Of a stretch of 64,000 nucleotides of DNA, positions 45,105 through 53,735 are shown piece after piece; position 1 is the stretch's first letter; every line of letters starts with the position of its first letter. The position numbers and the translations under genes are program-made. The notes under the pieces were generated by a model. It was not told the origin of the DNA and made no database searches. It saw nothing but the letters and a program-made list of their open reading frames with translations. The stretch is from positions 1-64,000 of the forward strand of contig CALJDU010000040.1 of assembly GCA_938024995.1 (NCBI GenBank), in the 5' to 3' direction. This stretch comes from an uncultured bacterium. GTDB lineage: Bacteria > Myxococcota_A > Polyangia > Polyangiales > Houyiibacteriaceae.

Positions 45105-47047
45105 GCGGGCCTCCTCGGTCGAGCGCGCGCGACCCACAGCGCGCCGATAAAGAGCACGGCCGCGCTTGTCGCCAACCACAGAGAGTCGACTCGGCGGGAG
45201 CGCGTTTCTTCCCGCGGCGCGCCGATGAGCGGGACCGCTCGGATGGGCGCGGGACGCTCGTCGCGAACCTCTTCAAAGTAGAGGCGGGACGACTCTCGCG
45301 TCGCGCGCCACCCCGCTCCATCGAGGACCGCCGCGTCGCCAGCCAAGGTCGCGTAGCGCGGGTACACCTCCGCGCGCGGGGTCGGCGCGCGGTCACCCAC
45401 GTCGTCCGTGATGACCCATTCTTCCTCCGGCTCCGGAAGGCGCGCGAACCCGTCCGGGATGGCGATCTCGAGTCGCTCCTCGATCCCGTAGACCGTCGGA
45501 GACAGCGCCGGGAGCGCGCGCGCGAGTTCTCCTTGCCGGTCCACCCAGTGCGGATCCCCTTGCGTATTGACCACCCCAAACCGGTCGGTGGGCTCGGTCG
45601 CGCGGACCCGGACACATCGCGCATCGCACTCCCCCGACACCAGCGCGACGCCGGTCTTGCGCAATGGCCAGAGCAACGCTCCGAGGCGCGCTCGGTCTCC
45701 TGGGCGAACCTCTCCTTGAATCACCAAGGGCTCGTCGAGCGAGGCGGCGATGCGAGCGATTCCGGTGGGGCGCGCGCGGTCGTGAGGGACACGGAGCTCA
45801 GCCGCGGCCACGTGAATCCATCCGTCGTCTTGCTCGCACGTCTCCGCGCTCTCGCGCCGGAGCTTGAGCGTCACTTCCACCGGCCAGGTCGGCTCGTCGA
45901 AGAGCTCCTCCGGCACGCGCGCAGACAGCCGGGTCTCCTCACCGTCCTCCGCTTCCCGTAAGTCGAAGGTCGTAAGCGGACGTCCGCCCACGCTGAGGAG
46001 CACGTGGCTCTCGTCACCGAAACGGGCGCCGCGCAAGATGACGTCGAGCTGTGGCCAACGCGCGACGCGAACGTTGGCCGGTCGCGTCCACCCGAAGCGC
46101 AGCACATGGTCGCCCTCTCCACGCGCGGTGAAACCCGCCGGGTAGCCCACGTCTTCGAGCGTGAGCATGGTCGTCCCTTGCTCGCTCGATTCAGCCGGAG
46201 CCGCCGTCGCCCGATAGTGGGTCAACGAGCAGCGGCTCCCGCAATCGTCAGCGGCGCGCTCTCGTAGCGCGAAGAACGCGTTCGCGAGCGCCGCGCTCGT
46301 TCGGGCGCGGACCAAGAGCGTCCCGTCCTCCACTTCGACGATGCTCTGGACCGCGTCGTCTGCGCGGAGGCGCGAAACGCGGCCGACGATCGCCCGCTCG
46401 GTCCCGTGGTCGTCGTTTCGCGGGACCGCGCCGCGGCTGCGCACCAAGGCGTCCGCCTCGAGCCACGGCACGAACGCATCTTCGGTTGACCCTTCGATCT
46501 CGACAGAGATCTCTTCGCCTTCCGCCTCGCGCAGGAACGCGGCGACGGTCGACGCCGCGGGCGCTGGGTCGCGCTCGTAGCGCAGCCGTGCGCGCCGAAT
46601 CCGGATCCAGGCCTCGCGCGCGAAACGCTGAAGACAAGGGTCGCCTCTCACCTCCAGGTGCGCGCGAATGCGAACGCGGTGGAAGCCCGCGGGGACGTCG
46701 CGGAGCTGAACCGTGACCGGCGACCCCAGGTCGCTCAAGCGACTCGACATCCGGCTCTCGCCGTCCACTTCGACCGACACCGTGGAAGCGTCGACGTCGA
46801 GCAACGAGGAACGCGCGACATCGAACGTCAGCGTCGGCGCTGAGCGACGTCGTTCCGGAGGCTCGAGCGCGACGATGGCCTCAACGGTGGGTGAGCCTCC
46901 GCGAAGCGTGCCCTCAACCGCCCTAAGCTTGATGGCGACCTCGTCTGCCGAGGCCAGCCGCGGCGAGAGCATCAAGAACAAGGCGAGCGCCACCGTGAAG
47001 CGAAGCGGCGCACCGCAGCGCGAGAGAAGGTGCCGAGCGACGCTCAT
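45101..47047 (-). CDS. BcsB-like periplasmic protein with C-terminal membrane anchor
   Basis: The 648-residue protein has a signal peptide (FTVALALFLMLSPRLASA) and a C-terminal helix (LWLATSAAVLFIGALWVA) followed by Arg-rich residues. Two similar halves each carry a beta-sandwich ending in a Cys then a W-x-x-I/V strand: TVSVEVDGESRMSSRL with DPCLQRFAREAWIRI, and VLLSVGGRPLTTFDL with TCEQDDGWIHVAAAEL. This layout resembles BcsB, the periplasmic partner that guides the glucan from BcsA, but similarity is by pattern only. It is coupled by ATGA overlaps to the genes on both sides. Confidence 0.7.
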   Translation of the reverse strand: MSVARHLLSRCGAPLRFTVALALFLMLSPRLASADEVAIKLRAVEGTLRGGSPTVEAIVALEPPERRRSAPTLTFDVARSSLLDVDASTVSVEVDGESRMSSRLSDLGSPVTVQLRDVPAGFHRVRIRAHLEVRGDPCLQRFAREAWIRIRRARLRYERDPAPAASTVAAFLREAEGEEISVEIEGSTEDAFVPWLEADALVRSRGAVPRNDDHGTERAIVGRVSRLRADDAVQSIVEVEDGTLLVRARTSAALANAFFALRERAADDCGSRCSLTHYRATAAPAESSEQGTTMLTLEDVGYPAGFTARGEGDHVLRFGWTRPANVRVARWPQLDVILRGARFGDESHVLLSVGGRPLTTFDLREAEDGEETRLSARVPEELFDEPTWPVEVTLKLRRESAETCEQDDGWIHVAAAELRVPHDRARPTGIARIAASLDEPLVIQGEVRPGDRARLGALLWPLRKTGVALVSGECDARCVRVRATEPTDRFGVVNTQGDPHWVDRQGELARALPALSPTVYGIEERLEIAIPDGFARLPEPEEEWVITDDVGDRAPTPRAEVYPRYATLAGDAAVLDGAGWRATRESSRLYFEEVRDERPAPIRAVPLIGAPREETRSRRVDSLWLATSAAVLFIGALWVARARPRRPA

Positions 47048-48255
47048 CGGGCGAACCTCATCTTGAGCCCGACCGAGATGTCGTGGCGCGCCGACGCTTC
47101 ACCCGAGAACACCGCGCTTTCCACCAGGATGGCGTACCCCGCGGTGATAGCGAGCCGCGGGAGCACGAAGACCTCGGCAGAGGCGTTCGCGCCGTACATG
47201 ACGTTCTGCGCCTTCGTCACCGACGCTCCCACGCGGAAGGCGAACCGTCGCCCAGTGGACGCGAGGAGCGAGAGGGCGCCTGTCGTCGCGGACACGGTTC
47301 CTTGCTCATCGAGCCGAAACACCTGTCCGAGGACCGAGATCCGCCCCGCGACCACCTGCGCGCCGGCCATGAAGAAGAAGCCGAGGCGACCGTCGTGGTA
47401 GGCGCGAGGCGACACCATTCCGAGCAACACGAGCGCGCCGAAGGAGTGACTCGCCTCGAGCACCAGCGCGTGACGAATCGACTGCTCACCGAAGCCGATG
47501 CGGTAGCCCAGCGTCACCGCGCGCGCGATCGTCAGGCTCACGCCGCCCTCGTGCGCCGCTTGTCCAAGGTCGCGCCGCGGAACCGTCGAGTCGAAGCTCG
47601 CGCCGAGCGTCAGCTTCCGCGTCATCGCGCGCGAGAAACGGATCCCGCCGCGCGGGGTCGCGCCATCTTGGAGGACGACGCCGCCCGAGACCGCGACCTC
47701 GGTCCGGTAGGCATAGGGAACGTGGGCGAGAAGCGAGCGCGCCGAGTCGTCGCCCAGTTCGACCGCGCGAGAGAGCGCCGCTTCGGCCTCTTCGAGGTTC
47801 ACGCTCTCGAGCTCCGCCGCGCCGAGACCGCGCTGCGCCCCGACGTCGGTCTCGTCGAGGTCCACGAGCGCTTGGTACCGGTCGCGCGCCTCCTCGACCT
47901 CGCCCTCCCAGAGCGAGACCATCGCGAGCCCGTGCATCGCTCCCCGGCTCGCCGGGTCGAGCGCGAGCGCCTCCGCGAAGAGCGCGCGGGCCTCCTCGAA
48001 ACGACGCGCGAACGCGAGGGTCGTCCCGAGCTCCAGGCGCGCAAACGCAGACACTTCATCGTCGGTGAGCGCCGCGCGCAGAGATCTCTCCGCGTTGACG
48101 AGGTCTCCGTTCGCGCGTTGCGCGATGCCGCGTTCAAGAGCGGCGCGTCCGGCTTGAGCGAATGCGCGAGGTGTCATGAGAAGGGAAGACAGAGAAATGG
48201 CGACGACGCACGTCATGAGAGCGGAGCCCCACGTGAACGCGTCGCGACTCTCCAT
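47044..48255 (-). CDS. TPR plus beta-barrel outer-membrane protein
   Basis: The 403-residue protein has a signal peptide (VVAISLSSLLMTPRAFA), about four TPRs (residues 35-175; LFAEALALDPASRGAMHGLA), and from about 185 a run of alternating amphipathic strands ending MRFAR, as in a beta-barrel of 10-12 strands. This TPR-plus-barrel layout is that of YaiO- or BcsC/PgaA-like export porins, at small scale. It starts directly after the PHP stop (TAG then ATG) and its stop overlaps the BcsB-like start (ATGA). Confidence 0.8.
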   Translation of the reverse strand: MESRDAFTWGSALMTCVVAISLSSLLMTPRAFAQAGRAALERGIAQRANGDLVNAERSLRAALTDDEVSAFARLELGTTLAFARRFEEARALFAEALALDPASRGAMHGLAMVSLWEGEVEEARDRYQALVDLDETDVGAQRGLGAAELESVNLEEAEAALSRAVELGDDSARSLLAHVPYAYRTEVAVSGGVVLQDGATPRGGIRFSRAMTRKLTLGASFDSTVPRRDLGQAAHEGGVSLTIARAVTLGYRIGFGEQSIRHALVLEASHSFGALVLLGMVSPRAYHDGRLGFFFMAGAQVVAGRISVLGQVFRLDEQGTVSATTGALSLLASTGRRFAFRVGASVTKAQNVMYGANASAEVFVLPRLAITAGYAILVESAVFSGEASARHDISVGLKMRFAR

Positions 48256-49002
48256 CTACGCGACCTCCCCAAGCTCACGGGAGAGCGCCTTCGCCTGCTC
48301 GAGCGCAGCGAGCGCATATTCGTACTGGCCGATGTCCTCGCGGCGATGCGCGTCCGTGCTCAGCAAGACCGGCACGCCCATCTGCGCGAAGAGCGCGATG
48401 GTTCGCGGAGAAGGACAGCGCCAGCGCTCGTCGATCTCGATCATCGAGCCGGTCTCCTTCGCGACGGCGGCGAGCTCATCGATCCACTCTCGGGGCACGT
48501 CATCTTCTGAGATCCGCGCTTTCGGGAGCACCGAGAAGAGATGCGCGACCACGACGTCAGGGTAGCGGCGCATCGAACCGATGGTGGCGTCGACGCACGC
48601 GCGGATGACCTCGCGCTTCGTCAGAACGCCGTGATGAATCGCCTCGCGGACATCGCGCGGCCTCTGACAACTCTCGCCGAGCGGAACCTGATGGTCCGCT
48701 GCGTAGATTCGATCGACGCCGCAGAGGTCATCCGGGATGTCGAGCGTTCCAGACTGGTCGAGAAACTTCGCCTCGACGCCGACGAGCACCTTGAGGTCGA
48801 CCTGCTCTGCAGCCTTTCGGACGTGCGGAACGAACGCGCTCAGCCAGTCGGTGTCTCGCCGGACGTGGTCCACGCACGTGAAGCGTGAGAGGCCAACCTC
48901 GGCCGCGCGCGAGAGGTTCTCGGCGACGGAGTTCTTCCCATCAGAGAAGGTGGAGTGAACATGCATGTCTTCAAGCACGGTCGAGAGTTGAGCAACGGAC
49001 AT
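48256..49002 (-). CDS. PHP-domain phosphoesterase
   Basis: The 248-residue protein is a full PHP domain: MHVHSTFSDGKNS supplies the first metal ligands, CVDHVRRD the next, and VPVLLSTDAHRREDIGQY the last Asp-His pair. PHP proteins are tri-metal phosphoesterases, including histidinol phosphatases and the tyrosine phosphatases CpsB/YwqE that control capsule synthesis in Gram-positive bacteria. As first gene of the minus-strand polysaccharide locus it may hydrolyse a sugar phosphate or a phosphoprotein; this is inference. Confidence 0.85.
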   Translation of the reverse strand: MSVAQLSTVLEDMHVHSTFSDGKNSVAENLSRAAEVGLSRFTCVDHVRRDTDWLSAFVPHVRKAAEQVDLKVLVGVEAKFLDQSGTLDIPDDLCGVDRIYAADHQVPLGESCQRPRDVREAIHHGVLTKREVIRACVDATIGSMRRYPDVVVAHLFSVLPKARISEDDVPREWIDELAAVAKETGSMIEIDERWRCPSPRTIALFAQMGVPVLLSTDAHRREDIGQYEYALAALEQAKALSRELGEVA

Positions 49003-49246
49003 GCCAACTCAGAACCCGCGGGTCTCGCGAACGTCCGCTGTTCGTCAGCGTTCATGTGTCCCTTTGCGGGACGCGTCGTACCGGAAAGGAACACTCTGGC
49101 GAACTGTCGGAACGCAACCACAACGCACGTTGTCCGGAAGACCGTCGCGGGCAACGAAGAGTCGCCGAACAGAACGAGCGCTTCCTCAGTGTTCCGTGAC
49201 CCGGACGGCGACGGCGACGGGTTCACGCCCAAAGGTTAAGCGAGCG

Positions 49247-49262
49247 AGGCACAGCGTGTGCA
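49247..49262 (+). promoter_or_regulatory. sigma-54-like -24/-12 element upstream of the hybrid kinase
   Basis: AGGCACAGCGTGTGCA has GG (49248-49249) and GC (49260-49261) exactly ten bases apart, matching the essential spacing, with GGCAC and TGCA around them. The -12 box differs from TTGCA in its first base. The predicted start of transcription near 49272 leaves almost no leader for ATG 49280, which favours the in-frame ATG at 49361. Confidence 0.4.
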
Positions 49263-49279
49263 GTTGAACACCGCGAACC

Positions 49280-51823
49280 ATGATGAACTCGAACCCTGCG
49301 CCTCACTCTTCGCCTCCCCCAGATGACCCTGAAGGCGCTGCTCCACCCAAGGCGAGAACCATGACCCAGGAACCAGGCGACCGGATGAGCTACGCGACCC
49401 TGCTTCAGGAGCTGGAACACGAACGCGCAGAGCGCCGACGCTTGGCGGCGGACGCGGCGGAACAACGTCGCGGTCTCGAAGAGCGATTGCGGGAACGAAC
49501 CAAAGAGCTGGTCAAGACCAACAAGGATCTGCTCCGGCTCGCCGAGACCCTTCAAGCGCGGGTCGACGCCCGTACCGCGGAGCTGGAGAAGGCGCGGGAC
49601 GAAGCGGTTCAAGGCGACGAGACCAAGGCCGCCTTCCTCGCGATGATGAGCCACGAGATCCGTACGCCGCTCCACGCCATCATGGGGATGACCGAGCTGG
49701 TCCTCGAGACGGACCTCACCGGAGAACAACGGACGCTTCTGCAGCGCGTCATCGTCAACTCCGAGACGCTGCTGCACATTCTCGACGAGACGCTCGACCT
49801 CTCGCGAATCCAGTCAGGCAACATTGAGCTGGTGACCGCGCCGCTCTCCCTTCGAGAGGTCATCGAAGACGCGGCCGAGTTTCTTTGCATTCGCGCCGAA
49901 GAACGAAAGCTCGAGCTCGTCGTCGACATCGCGCCTGACGTCCCCGCGCAGCTCCAAGGCGACTCTCAGCGGATCCGTCAGATCCTGATCAACCTCATCA
50001 ACAACGCGATCAAGTTCACCGACGATGGCGAGGTCCGCGTGGAAGCGATCGTCGCGCCGGAGCAAGAGCGCACCTTCGTTCGGATCCGCGTGACCGACAG
50101 CGGGATCGGGATCGCGCCCGAAGAGCTCGATCGGATCTTCGAGCGCTTCGTCCGCGTCGAGTCGGACTCCCAGCGCCGCGGTACGGGGCTTGGCCTCGCG
50201 ATCGCGCGGAGCTTCGCCGAGATGATGGGTGGCGACATCACGGTCACGAGCGAGCTCGGCGTCGGCAGCACGTTCGAGGTCACCCTCGATCTCCTGAACG
50301 GCGAAGAACCAGAGGAAGCGCACGCGGAGCGACCGCTCGCCGACATGCGAATCGAACTGGTCACGAAGAACGATGCGGTCCGGGCCGCCGTCGCGAGGTT
50401 GCTCGACAGCGCCGGAGCGCTCGTCACCCCGTTCAAGACGCTGGAGTCCATTGGAGACGCGAAGGCGGCCGGCGCGCGACGACCGGACGTCCGCGTGATC
50501 GACGAAGGGCTCCTGACGGACGACCAAGACTTGTCAGGCGACCGCTTGGTGCTGCTCACCTCGCTCACCTCGCTGACCACCCACTCCGAGACCACGCATC
50601 GACTCGTCGCGCGTCCGGTTCGACGCGAACCGCTCATCACCGCCGTCCTTCGCGCTTCCGATCCGCACCGCTCAAGGAGCGTCCGCGCGTCGCGGCTGCC
50701 GGAGGTCGATGATGGTCGGGATCGGGTGCTGCTCGTCGAGGACGATCGGGACGTCGCGCAGCTCATGATCCGGCTGCTCGAGCGCGAGGGATGCATCGTC
50801 GATCACGCAGGCGAAGGGCGCACCGCGCTCGAGCGGCTGCTCCGCAGGAGCTACGGATTGATCCTCAGCGATGTGCACATGCCGGTCATCGGCGGCGTCG
50901 AGCTGGTGAAGCGGCTCCGCGCGATAGAGGTCGAGCGAGACATGCCGAAGAACACCGTCGTCGCGGTGACCGCGTACACCATCGGGAGCGCGACCGAGGA
51001 GTACCTCGCCGCCGGCTTCGACGAGGTCGTGAGCAAGCCCGTCCGCGCCGAGACGTTACGCCAGCTCCTCGATCGTCACCTGGAGCGCCGCACGACGGTC
51101 GCGGTCGTGGATGACTCTCCCGACGCGCGTCGCCTGATGGATCGCATGCTCTCGCGCGCCGGGTACCGCGTGCTCCTGTTCGAGAGCGGCGAGGACGCGA
51201 TCACCGGCCTGGCCGACGAGCGCGCTGCGCTCGTGTTGCTCGACATGGACATGCCCGGGATCGACGGTCTCACCACGGCGGTTCGGCTGCGCGAGCATCA
51301 CCCGACGATTCGCATGCTGGCGTTGACCGGCCGGAGCGGGCCGACGTTTGAGCAGCAGGTCGCGCGCGCCGGGTTCAACGGCCACCTCTTGAAGCCCACC
51401 CCGCGGGTCAAGCTCCTCGACGCGATCGAGGAGACGCTCGACGCTCCGAGCGAGCCGCCCCCGGCCGCGCACACCAGCTCGCTACGCGGCGAGCCTGTAT
51501 CCGTCGACTCGGACATTGAAGACCTCGTCCCCGACTTCTTCCGGAACCGCTGGGTCGCGCATCGCGAGATGCTGGAAGCGATGGAGCGAGGAGACGTCGA
51601 GGTCGTGCGCCGTCACGCTCACCGCATGCGCGGCGTCGGCGGCGCCTATGGCTTCAACGAGCTGACTGAGCTCGGCGCGACAATGGAGGAGCACGCGATC
51701 GCGGGGCGACTCCAAGAGCTTGCCGAGGTCCTAAAGGAGGTCGAGCTCCACCTCGAGCGGATGTCGGTTCGCCTTCACAACGGTGACGTCATTCGCGCCT
51801 GCCTGTACCGGGGACCGCGATGA
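49280..51823 (+). CDS. hybrid histidine kinase with three receiver-type domains and HPt
   Basis: The 847-residue cytoplasmic protein has no membrane segment or recognised sensor domain. A coiled coil (about 37-115) leads to HisKA (phospho-His125 in MMSHEIRTPLHAIMG), HATPase (INNAIKFTDDG, VTDSGIGIAPEEL, RGTGLGLAIARSF), a degenerate receiver-like stretch (about 355-460), receiver 2 (VLLVEDDRDVAQL, LSDVHMPVIGG), receiver 3 (VAVVDDSPDARRL, VLLDMDMPGIDG) and an HPt domain (VRRHAHRMRGVGGAYGF). The coiled coil suggests control by a partner. An alternative start is ATG 49361 with AAGG eight bases upstream. Its targets are probably the sigma-54 regulator and the receiver-deacetylase downstream. Confidence 0.92.
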   Translation: MMNSNPAPHSSPPPDDPEGAAPPKARTMTQEPGDRMSYATLLQELEHERAERRRLAADAAEQRRGLEERLRERTKELVKTNKDLLRLAETLQARVDARTAELEKARDEAVQGDETKAAFLAMMSHEIRTPLHAIMGMTELVLETDLTGEQRTLLQRVIVNSETLLHILDETLDLSRIQSGNIELVTAPLSLREVIEDAAEFLCIRAEERKLELVVDIAPDVPAQLQGDSQRIRQILINLINNAIKFTDDGEVRVEAIVAPEQERTFVRIRVTDSGIGIAPEELDRIFERFVRVESDSQRRGTGLGLAIARSFAEMMGGDITVTSELGVGSTFEVTLDLLNGEEPEEAHAERPLADMRIELVTKNDAVRAAVARLLDSAGALVTPFKTLESIGDAKAAGARRPDVRVIDEGLLTDDQDLSGDRLVLLTSLTSLTTHSETTHRLVARPVRREPLITAVLRASDPHRSRSVRASRLPEVDDGRDRVLLVEDDRDVAQLMIRLLEREGCIVDHAGEGRTALERLLRRSYGLILSDVHMPVIGGVELVKRLRAIEVERDMPKNTVVAVTAYTIGSATEEYLAAGFDEVVSKPVRAETLRQLLDRHLERRTTVAVVDDSPDARRLMDRMLSRAGYRVLLFESGEDAITGLADERAALVLLDMDMPGIDGLTTAVRLREHHPTIRMLALTGRSGPTFEQQVARAGFNGHLLKPTPRVKLLDAIEETLDAPSEPPPAAHTSSLRGEPVSVDSDIEDLVPDFFRNRWVAHREMLEAMERGDVEVVRRHAHRMRGVGGAYGFNELTELGATMEEHAIAGRLQELAEVLKEVELHLERMSVRLHNGDVIRACLYRGPR

Positions 51824-51932
51824 CCCGCCCCGGTGTATCGATGTGGAACAAAGTGTTTCGGGATGAGCTGGGGACGGTCGCGAGCGACAACGAGATCGTT
51901 GCAAAACACCCGAGAGACACCGCGCCGCGGTG

Positions 51933-51950
51933 TGGCACGCAACGTGAAGT
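51933..51950 (+). promoter_or_regulatory. TGGCACG-N5-TGAAGT motif ahead of the receiver-deacetylase gene
   Basis: TGGCACG (51933-51939), five bases and TGAAGT (51945-51950) end 10 bases before ATG 51961. Sequence and spacing match the element before the ATP-grasp gene on the other strand. Confidence 0.35.
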
Positions 51951-51960
51951 AGTTGAGGGT

Positions 51961-53001
51961 ATGCAACCCGCCAAAGCACACTCCGCAGCCGCCCAACTTC
52001 CCGAAGTACCGATTCCGGTTTTGTTGATCGAGGATGACCCTGACATCGGCGCGCTGCTGCGGCGCTGGCTCGACAAGTCGGGCTTCTTGGTGACGCTCGC
52101 CGATGACGTTCCGCGCGCGATGGAGCTCGTACGAGACGGTGACTTCGCGATGGTGATCACCGACGTCGAGCTCCCGAGCGGGAGCGGTCTCAACGTCGCG
52201 CACGTGAGCAAGAAGGTCGCGCCGAAGCGCCCGGTATTGCTCATCACCGCGGACAACGATCCCGACCTCCCGATCCTCGCGCTCCGCCACAAGGTGGACG
52301 ACTTTCTCCGCAAGCCGCTCGACCGTGTCCGCGTCGTGCAGACCCTGCTGGAGATGCAGCGCAACATCGAGGTCCCCGAGCCTCCTTCCAGTCCGCGCTT
52401 GGTCGCGCGCAAGACGGTCGTCGCGATCGGCGCGCACCCGGACGACGTCGAGATCGGGGTCGGCGGCATCCTCGCCGAGCACGCCGCCCAAGGCGATGAG
52501 ATCATCTTGGTCGCGATGTCGCCCGGTGCGCAGGGAGGGCACGCGACGGTGCGCGCCCTCGAAGCGGAGGCCGCCGCGGAGCGCTTGGGCGCAGAGCTAA
52601 TTGTCGGCGACTGTTCGGACACCGACTTTGTGGAGTCAGAAGCGATTCGCTTCTTGGAAGGCGTCATCAAAGAGCACGCGCCCGATATCGTCTACACCCA
52701 CACCAAGAACGACACGCATCAGGACCACCGCTGTGTGCACTCCGCCACGATGGTCGCGGCGCGCGGCGTCGCTGAGGTCTTCGCGTATCAGAGCCCGTCG
52801 ACCACGACCGACTTCAAGCCCACGCGCTTCGTGGACATCAGCGAGCGGATGTCTGAGAAGCTCACGCTCCTCGCGGCGTACGGTTCTCAAGACCATCGCC
52901 CTTACATGCAGAAGCAAGCCGTGGAAGCGGCGGCGCAGTACTGGGGACGCTTCGCCGACTACACCAGCGTGGAGCCGCTCGAGGTGATGCGGAGCCGCTA
53001 G
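51961..53001 (+). CDS. response-regulator receiver domain fused to PIG-L/LmbE-type deacetylase
   Basis: From ATG 51961 the product has about 346 residues. The receiver domain (VLLIEDDPDIGALL, phosphoacceptor Asp in MVITDVELPSG, Lys in DFLRKPLD) leads through a short linker into an LmbE-like zinc deacetylase: VVAIGAHPDDVEIGVGGILA with the AHPDD ligands and a QDHRCVH ligand further on. PIG-L/LmbE enzymes deacetylate N-acetylglucosamine-type groups. Phosphorylation may thus gate sugar deacetylation, possibly of the polymer made by the adjacent locus. An ATG at 51820, overlapping the kinase stop (ATGA), would add 47 residues, but those codons have clearly lower third-position GC. Confidence 0.9.
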   Translation: MQPAKAHSAAAQLPEVPIPVLLIEDDPDIGALLRRWLDKSGFLVTLADDVPRAMELVRDGDFAMVITDVELPSGSGLNVAHVSKKVAPKRPVLLITADNDPDLPILALRHKVDDFLRKPLDRVRVVQTLLEMQRNIEVPEPPSSPRLVARKTVVAIGAHPDDVEIGVGGILAEHAAQGDEIILVAMSPGAQGGHATVRALEAEAAAERLGAELIVGDCSDTDFVESEAIRFLEGVIKEHAPDIVYTHTKNDTHQDHRCVHSATMVAARGVAEVFAYQSPSTTTDFKPTRFVDISERMSEKLTLLAAYGSQDHRPYMQKQAVEAAAQYWGRFADYTSVEPLEVMRSR

Positions 53002-53018
53002 CGAGCTGCCGCTGCGCG

Positions 53019-53735
53019 TTACGGCTGGCCGCGCTGATAGAGCGCTCCGCTCTCAAACGTTCCGGTCTCGTCCGAAAGCGCCAGGGTGACCAACGCGCGC
53101 GCGAGACGCGGACCCGAGGTGGAGCGATAGCGGTCACGAAGCTTGCTTCCGCCGAGCGCTCCGATCCCGGACAGCAAGACGTCCGCCGCTCGGGCCCCGA
53201 TCTCTTCCCCGACACGACGCTCGTCCCGGCCACCGGTGATGAACGATGGACGCGCGATGACGAACGGAAGTACGCCGCGCTCGAGGACCGCCTCCATCTT
53301 GGCGCGCGCCTTGAGGTACGGGTTCGAGGTCTTCGCGCTCACGCCCATGGACGAGAGGTACACGAAGCGGGGACTCGTCTTGCACGACGCGGCCGCGTCA
53401 TACAGCCGCTTGGAGAGCCCGAAGTCGATCGTCTCGTAGTTCTCCTCGCGACCCTCCTTCGCCGCGGCGCGAGCGCGCTTCTTCGTCGTCCCGAGCAGAG
53501 AGAACACGATTGTCGGCTGCGCCGCCGTGAGCGCCTCGGTGATCGCGGATACCTCCCAGCCCGACCGGTGAACCTTCGCCCCGGCCGCGATGAACTCCGG
53601 CTCAAGACGAGCGCCCGCGGAGGACCCTGACCGCACGTGAGCCGTCACCTGAACTCCGCGCTGGGCGAGCTGGGTCACCACGTGTCGGCCGGTCAGTCCT
53701 GTCGCGCCCGCGACGAAGGCGTGAGCGTTGTTCAC
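53019..53735 (-). CDS. NAD(P)-binding atypical short-chain dehydrogenase-like protein
   Basis: A GTG start at 53735 overlaps the biotin carboxylase stop by four bases (GTGA) and gives 238 residues. The Rossmann motif AFVAGATGLTGRHVVTQL is at the very N terminus; IVFSLLGTT, FVYLSSMGVSAKTSNPYLKA and VIARPSFITGG follow. Atypical SDRs of this kind act as NAD(P)H-dependent reductases, epimerases or complex assembly factors. Here the YxxxK-like pair is in NPYLKARAK. The role is unknown; coupling to the carboxylase may be incidental. Confidence 0.8.
   Translation of the reverse strand: MNNAHAFVAGATGLTGRHVVTQLAQRGVQVTAHVRSGSSAGARLEPEFIAAGAKVHRSGWEVSAITEALTAAQPTIVFSLLGTTKKRARAAAKEGREENYETIDFGLSKRLYDAAASCKTSPRFVYLSSMGVSAKTSNPYLKARAKMEAVLERGVLPFVIARPSFITGGRDERRVGEEIGARAADVLLSGIGALGGSKLRDRYRSTSGPRLARALVTLALSDETGTFESGALYQRGQP

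Noticed and set aside
51820..51960. N-terminal extension of the receiver-deacetylase
   Set aside because: The ATG overlaps the kinase stop, but the 47 codons have about one third A/T in third position, unlike the gene body, and precede the receiver fold. Kept as an alternative only.
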